From assembly GCA_023241745.1 (NCBI GenBank), contig JALQCY010000005.1, forward strand, positions 247,612-311,611: a stretch of 64,000 nucleotides of DNA. The letters are read 5' to 3'. The DNA comes from Isoptericola peretonis (GTDB lineage: Bacteria > Actinomycetota > Actinomycetes > Actinomycetales > Cellulomonadaceae). The notes under the pieces are model-generated. The model was not told the origin of the DNA and did no database searches. It saw only the letters and a list, made by a program, of their open reading frames with translations. Both the position numbers and the translations under genes were made by a program. Below are positions 33,434-41,677 of this stretch, piece by piece. Every line of letters begins with the position of its first letter. The first letter of the stretch is position 1.

Positions 33434-34198
33434 TCAGGGCCTGTCGACGTCCGGGGCGCCGAGCGGGTGGCCGTCCAGGTCGAGGGCGTCGAGCGCGGTT
33501 CGTAGCGCGTCCGTCTCCGGCCCGGGCACGAACGCGGGGATGCGCAGGAAGTCCTCGAGGTCGGCGCGCGAGAAGTCGCCGAGCAGGTCCGCGCGGCCGT
33601 CGCGGATGGACTCGAACACCGTGGGCCCGTGCACGAACAACGGGTCGGTGAGGCGCAGCCGCCCGTCCGCCGTCTGCAGGATGTTGCCGGGCCGGATGTC
33701 CGCGCCACCCCACAGCCGGAACCGACGGGCCCCCTCGGCGAGGAGGTCCTCGATGCGGCGGCGCAGGTCCACGACGTCGGGGTGGTCCGCCAGGTCGGCC
33801 GTCGCGCCGGGCGGTGGCGAGTCCGTGGCGCTGACGACGCCGAGGGACGCGACGAGCCCCTGGGCGCGGTCCTCGTCCGCCGGGTGCAGCCGCTCCATGA
33901 CGACGACGTACCCCTCGTGGCGCAGCGGGACGACGTCGTCGACCCGCACGAGGAACGGGTTGGGCGGGCCCGCCAGGCACGCGTCGGCGAACAGCCGGAA
34001 CGCCGGGTCGAACGGGGTGACGCGCGCGGCCAGCGAGCCGTCGGGGGACGCGAGCACCCACGCCCAGTCGCCGGTACCGACCAGGGTCCAGGCGGCCGAC
34101 TCCAGCAGGGCGCGCGCCCGGTCGGCGGTGGTGTCGGGGGCGAAGGTCGGGAGCACGGCCCCAGGTTCCGCCCTCACCAGACGCGCCGTCATCCTCAT
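33434..34198 (-). CDS. Aminoglycoside-phosphotransferase-like kinase-fold protein
   Basis: A 254-residue protein with kinase-fold features: a short N-lobe ending in PLRHEGYVVVMERL, then GGADIRPGNILQTADGRLRL followed by TDPLF. The D....N and TD residues are where APH-type kinases have catalytic and metal-binding residues, although the usual HGD is replaced by GAD. Function unknown; phosphorylation of a small molecule is possible. ATG 34198 and ATG 34192 are both in frame and neither has a good ribosome site. It is divergent from the membrane protein at 34258. Confidence 0.6.
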   Translation of the reverse strand: MRMTARLVRAEPGAVLPTFAPDTTADRARALLESAAWTLVGTGDWAWVLASPDGSLAARVTPFDPAFRLFADACLAGPPNPFLVRVDDVVPLRHEGYVVVMERLHPADEDRAQGLVASLGVVSATDSPPPGATADLADHPDVVDLRRRIEDLLAEGARRFRLWGGADIRPGNILQTADGRLRLTDPLFVHGPTVFESIRDGRADLLGDFSRADLEDFLRIPAFVPGPETDALRTALDALDLDGHPLGAPDVDRP

Positions 34199-34257
34199 TC
34201 TTCGGAGCCATATGGCACCCGGCCGACCGTCGTCGTCGTCGGAGTAGCGTGACGAGG

Positions 34258-34740
34258 GTGTCAGCACCCCCGCCGGTGGCACCCTTCCGGCTCCTGGGGC
34301 GGCGGACGGACGCCGCCCTGGTGAGCATGCAGCGTGCGCTGCTGGCGTCGCTCGCCGTCATCGTGGTGGTGACGGCCGACTACGGCTGGCGGATGCTCGA
34401 CGAGCGCTGGCCCTTCTTCATGGCGTACGCGCTCATGATCTGGGCCGTCCTGCCGGTGCTGCTGACGCTGACGGTCACCTTCGTGGTCACGCTGCTGACC
34501 GACGTCGAGCTGCCGCTCTGGGCCCCCGCCACCCTCGCCGCCCTGGCGACGGGGTCATGGACGGCCTGGGCCGTGGGGCTGGACTCCGGAGGCGCCGCGT
34601 ACGGGCTGGTGCTGGCGCTCGGCATCGTGGCCGTGACCCTCGTCATGGGCGCGTCCCGGCCGTGGTGGTGGCGGGCCCTGCTCACGGCGCTCGTCGCTGC
34701 CGCGACCGCGGCCGCCGTCGTCGTCGTACTGAGCTGGTGA
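34258..34740 (+). CDS. Hypothetical membrane protein with about five helices
   Basis: A 160-residue hydrophobic protein with helices near residues 28-43, 54-80, 86-107, 113-131 and 140-159, and the conserved-looking cytosolic text DYGWRMLDERWPFF. No family is recognised. The GTG at 34258 is chosen over GTG 34249 because TAGCGT (34245-34250) is then a -10 hexamer seven bases upstream, which also excludes 34249. It is followed by another small membrane-protein gene in the opposite direction. Confidence 0.55.
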   Translation: MSAPPPVAPFRLLGRRTDAALVSMQRALLASLAVIVVVTADYGWRMLDERWPFFMAYALMIWAVLPVLLTLTVTFVVTLLTDVELPLWAPATLAALATGSWTAWAVGLDSGGAAYGLVLALGIVAVTLVMGASRPWWWRALLTALVAAATAAAVVVVLSW

Positions 34741-34769
34741 GTTCGCCCGGCCACGGCCGGAGACTGCGG

Positions 34770-35093
34770 TCAGCGCGGACCGAGGGCCTCGAGAAGCAGA
34801 ACGACGGCCGTCGCTCCCGCGGCCAACGAGACCACCAGCAGCGGCGACCGACGACCCCGCACCAGGCCGCGGATCTCCGCGACGACCACCCAGACCAAGA
34901 GGGCGGCCGACAGCGCGCGCCAGAGCACCGAGACCACGTCGGGCGACTCGACGACGTTCAGCGCGTGCCGCCACCACGTGGTGACGAACGTGCCCACGAG
35001 GCCCACCTGGATGAGCGCGACGCCGATCACCGCAGCTGCGCGCAGCGGGCTGGGGCCCTGCTCGTCCGGGTATCCGTGATGGTCCGTGGTCAT
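34770..35093 (-). CDS. Small three-helix membrane protein
   Basis: A 107-residue protein with a His/Asp-rich N-terminus MTTDHHGYPDEQGPSPLR and three hydrophobic segments at about residues 19-40, 57-75 and 83-105. GGGAGAG lies about eight bases before the ATG. No family is recognised. It converges with the membrane protein at 34258 and is divergent from the low-GC patch to the right. Confidence 0.55.
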   Translation of the reverse strand: MTTDHHGYPDEQGPSPLRAAAVIGVALIQVGLVGTFVTTWWRHALNVVESPDVVSVLWRALSAALLVWVVVAEIRGLVRGRRSPLLVVSLAAGATAVVLLLEALGPR

Positions 35094-35412
35094 GCGGCGG
35101 TGCTCTCCCCGAGGTCGACGTCCGTGCGACGTCGACCGTCCGACGCCTGGACCGACCAGTATCGGCCATCATGGAGCGCTGGCGAGATCCGGATCCCCTG
35201 GTCCGGGCCCGCCCGTTAGTCGCACCCGTGACGTGATCTATCGCCGCACGCTTGAGTCGGGAAGGTCTTAGCGTGGCCCGGCAACCGTTGTTTCGACCGA
35301 GCATGGGCGCTGGGCCCGCTGCTCGGGCGATCGAAAGGAGCGAGTCACGCCCTGGCGACCTGACTGGAGCGCGTTCGATCACGATCCCAGTCTCGACATC
35401 TTCCGAGACGGC
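35094..35412. other. Non-coding stretch at the left edge of a lower-GC patch
   Basis: No start codon opens a supported gene in these 319 bases. From about 35344 to 35412, however, the frame of the next gene reads protein-like text (TPWRPDWSAFDHDPSLDIF) with an AAAGGAG at 35334-35340, so part of it may be the true 5' end of that gene from an unusual start (GTC 35344) or after a lost start codon. Local G+C is about 65%, below the window average. Confidence 0.4.
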
Positions 35413-35778
35413 GTGGCCCAGGTCTTCGGCGACTCGACGACCGGATTCGTCGTCTTCCGGGTCGAACCGAGGTGGACCCGCACAGGCGGCTTCCTCTGGT
35501 GGACCAGGTGGGCGCGCGGCGTGGAGCATGTCGAGTTCGTCGAGACTCTCTGGCTGAACGCTGACGACGCGCCCGACCCTGACAAGGCGGTCGGCGAGGC
35601 AGGCTCTGCCGAATCGTCGTCCCCGTGGCTCGATGAGCTCAGGAACGGTTCGTACGGCTTCGACGACAACCCGGGTGACGCGGAGCATCCCGGTCAGGAG
35701 CGGAAGCTGTCAGTTCGGTGGCTCGCGGGGCCCGAGCGAACCAATGCCCTGCGCGAGTGGGGATTCGGGACGGCTTAG
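35413..35778 (+). CDS. Hypothetical protein in a lower-GC patch, start uncertain
   Basis: From GTG 35413 the frame encodes 121 residues, mostly hydrophilic with a tryptophan-rich patch (RTGGFLWWTRWARGVEHVEF) and an acidic second half. No family is recognised. The GTG has no ribosome site, and protein-like sequence continues upstream in the same frame without any ATG, GTG or TTG back to a TAG near 35269. So the annotated start is the first legal one rather than a convincing one. G+C is near 63-67%, compared with about 74% around it, which suggests recent arrival or relaxed selection. Confidence 0.5.
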   Translation: MAQVFGDSTTGFVVFRVEPRWTRTGGFLWWTRWARGVEHVEFVETLWLNADDAPDPDKAVGEAGSAESSSPWLDELRNGSYGFDDNPGDAEHPGQERKLSVRWLAGPERTNALREWGFGTA

Positions 35779-35925
35779 CTGTCCAACGTGACCCAGCCCG
35801 CGTCCCGTGAGAGCCGAAACGCACCCGCGGGTACTCGTTCAAATGATGCCCAGGTCCCCCAGGTCTCGAAACCTGTGTGTGCCCCAATCCCAGTTCGTGA
35901 CCCGATCAGACGCTACGGTCCGGGC

Positions 35926-36573
35926 ATGACGACGGCGCAGCGCCCCCGGCGCGGGCTCACGGTCGTGTTGGTGGCGACTTGCGCCGTTGCGTGGCTCGCC
36001 GCTCTCTCCGGGCGAATCGCGTCGTCGCTTGCGAGCCATGATCTGCTTCCTCAGGTCGCTGGGTGGATGGTGTGGCCACGAGGCCCAGTGGTGTACGTCC
36101 GTGGCTTCGGGGCCGTACTCGCTCTCGGACTCCTTGTTTGGGTCGTCCTCCGGTCGGCGCGACCGTGGTGGATCGCGGCGCCGGTCATCACACTCGGGAT
36201 GATTGCGGCCCTCGCGGCGCCGAGCGTGCCGTACCCCGGCGCCCACGCGCTGTTCACCGCGATGCGCCCCCAGCTCGTCCAGATCCCTTTGCTCACGGCA
36301 GTCGCTGGAACCGAGCCGGCGACCCACGACGCCGCACTCCCCCGCCCACTCGAACCGACGGCCGTCCATGGCTACGTCTCGACGGACGGGGCCGGGGGCG
36401 TCTTCGTCCCGCAGTGGGCCGGGCTGGTGGACGACGCGGGCGGGTTCTGGTTCACACCCGGTACCTCACCGGCGGGTCGGGACATGTGGGGCATGGTCTG
36501 CAAGGAACCGACGCGGCTCGAGGGCGACTGGTGGGTGTGCGGAATGGACGTCCAGCCTGGCGGGAGACTGTAG
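35926..36573 (+). CDS. Hypothetical membrane protein with extracytoplasmic C-domain
   Basis: A 215-residue protein with hydrophobic segments at about residues 11-27, 59-77 and 82-96 and a soluble C-terminal domain of about 110 residues (YVSTDGAGGVFVPQWAGL, then DMWGMVCKEPTRLEGDWWVC with two cysteines that could pair). No family is recognised. TACGGT at 35914-35919 lies six bases before the ATG at 35926, consistent with a leaderless start. It lies in the same lower-GC patch as the preceding gene. Confidence 0.6.
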   Translation: MTTAQRPRRGLTVVLVATCAVAWLAALSGRIASSLASHDLLPQVAGWMVWPRGPVVYVRGFGAVLALGLLVWVVLRSARPWWIAAPVITLGMIAALAAPSVPYPGAHALFTAMRPQLVQIPLLTAVAGTEPATHDAALPRPLEPTAVHGYVSTDGAGGVFVPQWAGLVDDAGGFWFTPGTSPAGRDMWGMVCKEPTRLEGDWWVCGMDVQPGGRL

Positions 36574-36680
36574 ACAACGCAGACCGTGCCCGGGCCACGC
36601 CCGGTGCAGCGGCGGTCCGCGCGCGAGCCTCCGGCGTCGTGGTTAGCGTCGACGACGACGTCGACAAGGGAGGGGGCACG

Positions 36681-37469
36681 ATGACGGTGAAGGGTCTGGA
36701 AGGCAAGGTCGCGCTGGTCACGGGCGCGGGGTCGGGTATCGGGCGCGCGACGGCGGTGCTCCTGGCACGCGAGGGCGCCACCGTGGTTGCGCTCGGGCAC
36801 CGGCAGGAGAGCGCCGACGACGCCGCCGAGGAGATCCGCCGCAACGGCGACACCGCGCTCCCCGTGGCGGCCGACGTCGGGGACGCCGACGCCGTGCGCG
36901 ACGTGCTCGAGCGGGTCGACCGAGAGCTCGGCCGGCTCGACGTGGTCGTCGCGAACGCCGGCGTCAACGGCGTCTGGGCCCCGCTCGAGGAGCTGGCGCC
37001 GGAGGAGTGGTCCAGCACGATCGCCACGAACCTCACGGGCACGTTCCACACCGTGCGGTTCTCGGTGCCTCTGCTCGTGCGGCAGGGCGGTGCCGTCGTC
37101 GTCGTCTCGTCGATCAACGGGACCCGCACGTTCAGCAACTCCGGCGCGTCCGCCTACGCGACGAGCAAGGCAGGACAGGTGGCGTTCGCACGCATGGCTG
37201 CCGTCGAGCTCGGCCCGCGCGGGGTGCGCGTCAACTCCGTGTGCCCCGGCGCGATCGACACGGAGATCGACGACAACACCGAGCAGCGGAACACCGAGGA
37301 CCTCGGCGTGCCGGCCCAGTTCCCCGACGGGCAGATCCCGCTGACGGGCGAGGAGCCAGGCGTCGCAGCCCAGGTCGCCGAGACCATCGCCTACCTCGTG
37401 TCCGACGCGGCGAGCCACGTCACCGGAACCGAGGTGTTCGTCGACGGAGGCCAGTCACTGATCGCGTAA
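36681..37469 (+). CDS. SDR-family oxidoreductase (classical)
   Basis: A 262-residue short-chain dehydrogenase with cofactor motif TGAGSGIGRAT near residues 14-24, NAG in VVANAGVNG, a catalytic Ser in VVVSSINGTRT and the active-site YATSK. The end reads HVTGTEVFVDGGQSLIA, typical of 3-oxoacyl-ACP reductase or glucose-dehydrogenase-like SDRs. The substrate cannot be assigned. GGAGG lies upstream of the ATG at 36681, and a TAGCGT hexamer near 36643 may be its -10. A terminator hairpin shared with tRNA-Ser follows. Confidence 0.85.
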   Translation: MTVKGLEGKVALVTGAGSGIGRATAVLLAREGATVVALGHRQESADDAAEEIRRNGDTALPVAADVGDADAVRDVLERVDRELGRLDVVVANAGVNGVWAPLEELAPEEWSSTIATNLTGTFHTVRFSVPLLVRQGGAVVVVSSINGTRTFSNSGASAYATSKAGQVAFARMAAVELGPRGVRVNSVCPGAIDTEIDDNTEQRNTEDLGVPAQFPDGQIPLTGEEPGVAAQVAETIAYLVSDAASHVTGTEVFVDGGQSLIA

Positions 37470-37484
37470 GGCTCCGGTGACGAC

Positions 37485-37526
37485 GAAGGGCCCCACGTCC
37501 GCATGATGCAGCGGGTGGGACCCTTC
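37485..37526 (-). terminator. Hairpin between the SDR gene and tRNA-Ser
   Basis: GAAGGGCCCCAC (37485-37496) pairs with GTGGGACCCTTC (37515-37526), with an inner CCGC/GCGG pair. The single C/A mismatch on the + strand becomes G-U on the minus strand, so the stem is complete in leftward RNA and probably ends the tRNA-Ser transcript. It may also act on the rightward SDR transcript. Confidence 0.65.
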
Positions 37527-37533
37527 GGGTGGC

Positions 37534-37619
37534 GGTAGCGGTGGGATTTGAACCCACGGTGGACTTTCACCCACACACGCTTTCGAGGCGTGCTCCTTAG
37601 GCCGCTCGGACACGCTACC
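37534..37619 (-). tRNA. tRNA-Ser (anticodon CGA)
   Basis: An 86-base class II tRNA on the minus strand. The acceptor stem GGTAGCG pairs with CGCTACC at the end. The anticodon loop is CTCGAAA, giving CGA, which reads serine codon UCG. A long variable arm follows, and the T arm contains GGTTCAAATCC. The 3' CCA is not encoded, as is usual in actinobacteria. No integrase or attachment-site duplication is seen next to it. Confidence 0.97.
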
Positions 37620-37690
37620 TCGCCGGACGGACCGGCCCACCGAGGATACCCAATGGAGCGGCAGACCCGAAATCGTCACCGTGCGGCCGA

Positions 37691-37723
37691 GTTCGCCCAC
37701 TCTTCACCCAGGCGTCGCCCGGG
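37691..37723 (+). promoter_or_regulatory. PHO-box-like direct repeats before the GDPD gene
   Basis: Three contiguous 11-mers, GTTCGCCCACT, CTTCACCCAGG and CGTCGCCCGGG, share a TCRCCC core, the pattern of PhoP direct-repeat units. The -10 TAGCGT (37752-37757) begins 29 bases after the box ends, nearly the same distance as at 28327-28359. glpQ-type genes are known members of PhoP regulons in Streptomyces. Confidence 0.5.
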
Positions 37724-37764
37724 CCGGCGGGCGCCGGTTGCCTGCGGCCCCTAGCGTCGCCGGC

Positions 37765-39249
37765 ATGGTCACCCCACGATTCCGTCGCACCGCCACGTCC
37801 GCGCTCGCCGTCGCCCTCGCCTCCGCCGCGGCCGTCGGTGGCACGTCGGCGGCCGGCCCCTTCAGCGACGCCGACGCCACGACGGCCTCCCCGACTGCCG
37901 ACTCGCCCCCTCTGGCGCACGGGAGCAAGGGCCATGGCGGGAAGAACGCGGCTGAGCGGTCCTACCGCGACCTGCTGGACCACTCCGACAAGGCGAAGAT
38001 CCTCACGGCCGCGCACCGTGGGCAGTGGCGGGACGCTCCGGAGAACTCGCTGCCCGCCATCGATGCGGCGTTCGACGACGGGGCGGAGATCGTCGAGCTC
38101 GACGTCCGTCTCACCGCGGACGGCGTCCCCGTGCTCATGCACGACGAGACGGTGGACCGCACGACGAACGGCACCGGCAAGGTGTCCTCCTTCACGCTCG
38201 CCGAGATCCGTGAGCTGCGCCTGAAGGAGCACCTCGGCGGCGCGCAGACCGCACTCACGGACGAGCGGGTACCGACCCTTGCGGAGGCCATGGAAGCGGC
38301 CGCCGACCGGGGCCTCGTCAACCTCGACAAGGGGTGGCCGGCGCGCGAGGAGATCTGGGACGTGCTCGTCGACACGGGCACGGTGCGCAACGGGTTGTTC
38401 AAGTCGAACGCGCCGGTCGCCGAGGTGCAGGCCTTCCGGGACGCCCACCCGGGCGCGCTCTACCTGCACATGATCATCGACGACAACCTCGCCTCGTTCG
38501 ACGAGTTCGGCGACCACCAGCCGGTGGGCTACGAGGTGGTGTTCGGCACCGAGCAGGACGCCGTCGCGCGGGCGCCGTTCCTCGCCCGCGTCGCCGGCGA
38601 GTCGCGGGTGTGGATCAACTCGATGTGGAACGGCCTGGCCGACCATCTCACCGACGAGGCGTCGCTCATCGACCCGAGCCGGGGCTGGGAGCGGCTCGTC
38701 ACCACGTTCCGCGCGTCGATGATCCAGACGGACGACGTCGTCGCGATCGAGCGCTGGCTCCGCACCGGCGAAGGCGACACCGTCCCGCGCGGCAGCGTGC
38801 GCGTGCAGGCCGAGGACTACGCGCCCGGCGGCGAGGGCGTGGCGTACCACGACGTCGACGCCGGCAACCGCGGCGGGCTCGACATGCGCCCGGGCGACGA
38901 CGTCGACATCTCCGACGCCGACGGGAACGTGCGCGTCTCCTGGATGCGCGGCGGCGAGTGGCTGACCTACGAGGTCGAGGTGCCGCGCACCGGGACGTAC
39001 GAGCTGTCGGCCCGGGTCTCGTCGCCGTACACGCCCGCCGGCGCCTACACGGTGGCGTTCGACGGCGGCCCGGAGAGCGAGCGAGTCGCCGTGCTCTCGA
39101 CGACCAGCCACAACAAGCAGGAGCTGCAGGCCAGTGGCGTCGCCCAGCACCTCACGAAGGGCACCCACTCCGTGCGCGTCAGCCTGCCCGACGACGCGTA
39201 CCAGAACTGGAACCTCGACTACCTGCAGCTCGATCGGGTGACGCACTGA
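37765..39249 (+). CDS. Secreted glycerophosphodiester phosphodiesterase with C-terminal CBM6-like module
   Basis: A 494-residue exoprotein. A signal peptide occupies about residues 1-30. A GDPD domain (about 70-345) carries HRG in AAHRGQWRDAPENSLPAI, the ELD in GAEIVELDVRLTADGVPVLM, then HDE and PTLAEAMEA. The C-terminal 130 residues (VQAEDYAPGGEGVAYHD to NWNLDYLQLDRV) look like a CBM6/35-type carbohydrate-binding module. It should release glycerol phosphate from phosphodiesters or teichoic-acid-like polymers outside the cell while holding on to a glycan. A TAGCGT -10 seven bases before the ATG suggests a leaderless start, and PHO-like repeats lie upstream. Confidence 0.87.
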   Translation: MVTPRFRRTATSALAVALASAAAVGGTSAAGPFSDADATTASPTADSPPLAHGSKGHGGKNAAERSYRDLLDHSDKAKILTAAHRGQWRDAPENSLPAIDAAFDDGAEIVELDVRLTADGVPVLMHDETVDRTTNGTGKVSSFTLAEIRELRLKEHLGGAQTALTDERVPTLAEAMEAAADRGLVNLDKGWPAREEIWDVLVDTGTVRNGLFKSNAPVAEVQAFRDAHPGALYLHMIIDDNLASFDEFGDHQPVGYEVVFGTEQDAVARAPFLARVAGESRVWINSMWNGLADHLTDEASLIDPSRGWERLVTTFRASMIQTDDVVAIERWLRTGEGDTVPRGSVRVQAEDYAPGGEGVAYHDVDAGNRGGLDMRPGDDVDISDADGNVRVSWMRGGEWLTYEVEVPRTGTYELSARVSSPYTPAGAYTVAFDGGPESERVAVLSTTSHNKQELQASGVAQHLTKGTHSVRVSLPDDAYQNWNLDYLQLDRVTH

Positions 39250-39261
39250 TCCACCGACCGT

Positions 39262-39295
39262 GACGCCCGCCCCCGGGATGCAGGGGGCGGGCGTC
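39262..39295. terminator. Bidirectional terminator hairpin between GDPD and chitinase genes
   Basis: GACGCCCGCCCCC (39262-39274) and GGGGGCGGGCGTC (39283-39295) form a perfect 13-bp stem with an eight-base loop between two convergent genes. It lacks a U-tract, as is common in high-GC actinobacteria. Confidence 0.8.
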
Positions 39296-39308
39296 GTGCA
39301 TCGAGGCG

Positions 39309-41054
39309 TCAGGCGCAGGGTGCGCCGGCGTCCCAGGGACCGGTGACGTCGGTGCCGGGGCGGTCGCCCTTGGCGTACCAGAGCGCGGTGTGGTTCACGC
39401 CGGCGCGGGAGACGACGTCGCCCTTGCGGTAGACGGCGTCCGCGTCCCACGCGGGCGCGCACTCGGCGGCCGCGGGGGCAGGCGCCGTGCCGCGCGGCCC
39501 GATCTTCTGCCACGGGTTCTTCTTCACGGCGCCGGAGCCCGGCTGGTCGTCGCGCGTCCACCACGCCGCGCGGTACTCGACGCCGTCGTGCGCGACGACG
39601 TCGCCCTTCGTGTAGACGCCGGTGGCGTACCAGGGGTCCGCGCCCTCGCCGGTGATGCGGGGACCGGGGGTCGCGGCCCGCAGCGTGCCCGCCAGAGCGG
39701 ACCCGAGCTCGTTGTCGTGGTCCCCGGCGATGTCCCAGAAGTAGGCGCCGCCGTACCCGTTCTCGGCCACCCATTCCGCCTTGGCGGTCACGGACCGCGG
39801 GGTGTCGAGGCTCCACCACTGGTCGCCGTCGTACCGGTAGCCGGCCATGGCGGTCTCGTCGTAGTGCTCGGTGCCGACGGTGCGCAGCTGCGAGTAGAGC
39901 TTCTGCCCGAGCGAGCCGGCCGCCGCCGCGCCGGGCGTCGGGTCGTCGACGCCCTCCCAGCCGTAGCCGTACGCGGCCATGCCGAGCACGAGCTGGTCGC
40001 CGTCGTACCCGGCGGCGCGGTAGGCGCCGAGCAGGCCGTCGGCCGCGAGGCCCCAGTTGGCCGACGACCCGTCGGGGTTCGTGTACGGGTGCAGGTTGCC
40101 CTGGTGCCCGGTCTGCGTGGCCGCCCACGGACCGGTGTAGTCGTAGCCCTGCACGTTGAGGAAGTCGACGACGGCGGCCAGCCGCGGGTCGTCCCAGCCG
40201 CCCTGCGTGCGCGGGGCCCAGCCGGCGGGCGCGAACCCGGTGAGCAGGTAGTCGTCCCCGGTGGCGGCGGTCCGCTCGTCGAGCTCGGCGCGGAACAGCT
40301 CCATCAGCGCGAGGAAGTTCTCCTTCTCGACGTCCGGGTGCGGGGCGGGGTGCTCGCCGTCGGCGGCGGGCCACTCCCAGTCGACGTCGAAGCCGTCGAA
40401 GATGCCGGCCGCGGCGCCGGCGCCGCCCTGCGCCCCCACGACGGGCAGGTTGCCGTCGAGGTACGTGTCGATGCAGGAGTCGACGAGGCGCTGGCGCGAC
40501 TCCGGCGTGAGCGTGGCCTCGGCGAAGTTGTCCGACCAGGTCCAGCCGCCGAGCGAGATCATCACCTTCAGCCCGGGGTACGCCTCCTTGAGCTTGCGCA
40601 GCTGGTTGAAGTTGCCGGCGAGCGCCTGGTCCGGGGAGTCGGCCACGCCGTCCACGGAGGCGGCGGCGCCGAACAGCCGCAGGTAGTCGTTCTGCGGGTC
40701 GCCCTCCGGCCCCTCGGGCCCCTCGGCGTCCGTGATGTCGCAGACCAGGTCGGAGGTGACGTTGCCGAACGCGTAGGTGAGGTGGGTGAGGTCGGCCGCG
40801 GCACCCGTGTGCGCCAGGTCGGCCACCTCGTAGCCGTGCGTCTCGGTGGCCCACGCGGGGAAGTAGCCGAGCGTGGTGAAGCCGTTGACGCCGTCGGCGT
40901 CGTGCGCGGACGCGGCCGCCGGCACGCCCGACGGCCCGGACGACGATGCGGACGACGGCGCGGCGGACGCGCCCGCCGCGGTGAGCGCGACGACGGCGGC
41001 GGCCGCGACGAACGGGAGGGCGCCGTGCCGGCGCGGGGACGTTCGGTGTCTCAT
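39309..41054 (-). CDS. Secreted GH18 chitinase with two CBM5/12 modules
   Basis: A 581-residue exoenzyme. The signal peptide ends near residue 31 (GASA), followed by a Ser/Gly/Ala linker. The GH18 catalytic domain has SLGGW at 167-171 and DGFDVDWE at 220-227, with Glu227 as the acid/base, then MAAYGYGWEGV and the GAYFWDIAGD end. Two CBM5/12-type modules close the protein (PWYATGVYTKGDVVAHDG and PAWDADAVYRKGDVVSRAG), each with WY/AW aromatic residues for chitin binding. It should hydrolyse chitin outside the cell. GAGG is seven bases before ATG 41054. A TATTGT -10 (41114-41119) suggests a 50-60-base leader. Confidence 0.93.
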   Translation of the reverse strand: MRHRTSPRRHGALPFVAAAAVVALTAAGASAAPSSASSSGPSGVPAAASAHDADGVNGFTTLGYFPAWATETHGYEVADLAHTGAAADLTHLTYAFGNVTSDLVCDITDAEGPEGPEGDPQNDYLRLFGAAASVDGVADSPDQALAGNFNQLRKLKEAYPGLKVMISLGGWTWSDNFAEATLTPESRQRLVDSCIDTYLDGNLPVVGAQGGAGAAAGIFDGFDVDWEWPAADGEHPAPHPDVEKENFLALMELFRAELDERTAATGDDYLLTGFAPAGWAPRTQGGWDDPRLAAVVDFLNVQGYDYTGPWAATQTGHQGNLHPYTNPDGSSANWGLAADGLLGAYRAAGYDGDQLVLGMAAYGYGWEGVDDPTPGAAAAGSLGQKLYSQLRTVGTEHYDETAMAGYRYDGDQWWSLDTPRSVTAKAEWVAENGYGGAYFWDIAGDHDNELGSALAGTLRAATPGPRITGEGADPWYATGVYTKGDVVAHDGVEYRAAWWTRDDQPGSGAVKKNPWQKIGPRGTAPAPAAAECAPAWDADAVYRKGDVVSRAGVNHTALWYAKGDRPGTDVTGPWDAGAPCA

Positions 41055-41175
41055 CGGGAGCCTCGTTGCTTCCTCCGGGCACGCCCGGATCCGGGTTTGT
41101 TCGGGCTCCTGCACAATAGCGTGGGCATGCGGCGGTGACCAGGGCCTCGCGAAGGTGAGCCGCAGGTCAGGCGGG

Positions 41176-41622
41176 TCAGGTGCCGTCGTTGCCGGGGTCG
41201 AAGACGCACTCGTAGAGGGCCGCCGCCTCGTCCACGACGGCGCGGTCGATCGAGGCCACCGGCACGGTCGCGTCCAGCAGCGGCTCGCAGTCGGGCCCCC
41301 GGCCGACGATCTCGCCGGTGAGCGCCCACGGGAACCGCTCGGGCGTCAGGAGGTGCGCGTACTGGCACAGCTGGCGCGCCACCCAGTGCTCCACCGGCCG
41401 GTCCCACCACGGCTCCGGGTCCAGCGGGTTCACGCTGAGGCCGGGCAGCTCGCAGCCGCTCTCGTGGTCGCGGCTCACCGTCGTGGAGTCCTTCTCGGGC
41501 CCCGCGCTGAACCGGACGTACAACGGCGTGGCGACCCCGAGCAGCTCGACGACGTCCCCCAGCGTGCGCATGCGGGGGACGTCGTCGAGCGTGACGGGTC
41601 CGTCGGGCAGGTGCAGGCCCAC
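41176..41622 (-). CDS. DUF6098 family protein
   Basis: A 148-residue soluble protein with the conserved run SRDHESGCELPGLSVNPLDP, then EPWWDRPVEHWVARQLCQYAH and VGRGPDCEPLL, which fits the actinobacterial DUF6098 family of unknown function. It starts at GTG 41622 with GAGG nine bases upstream. It lies 55 bases after the SDR gene on the same strand, and the two may be co-transcribed with the PAS-ANTAR gene further upstream. No catalytic residues are evident. Confidence 0.75.
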   Translation of the reverse strand: MGLHLPDGPVTLDDVPRMRTLGDVVELLGVATPLYVRFSAGPEKDSTTVSRDHESGCELPGLSVNPLDPEPWWDRPVEHWVARQLCQYAHLLTPERFPWALTGEIVGRGPDCEPLLDATVPVASIDRAVVDEAAALYECVFDPGNDGT

Positions 41623-41677
41623 GTCGATCGCCTCGGATCCTGTCGGGTGGCCCCCGCACGGGGCGGGAGGGACCGGG

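Noticed and set aside
37534..37619. tRNA-Ser as an integration site of a mobile element
   Set aside because: No integrase, no duplicated tRNA 3' end and no abrupt change of gene content beside it; the lower-GC patch ends about 1 kb away.
37615..41082. A leftward frame of about 1155 codons spanning the chitinase and the region opposite the GDPD gene
   Set aside because: It is out of frame with the chitinase and antisense to the GDPD gene; both real genes have clear motifs and signal peptides.
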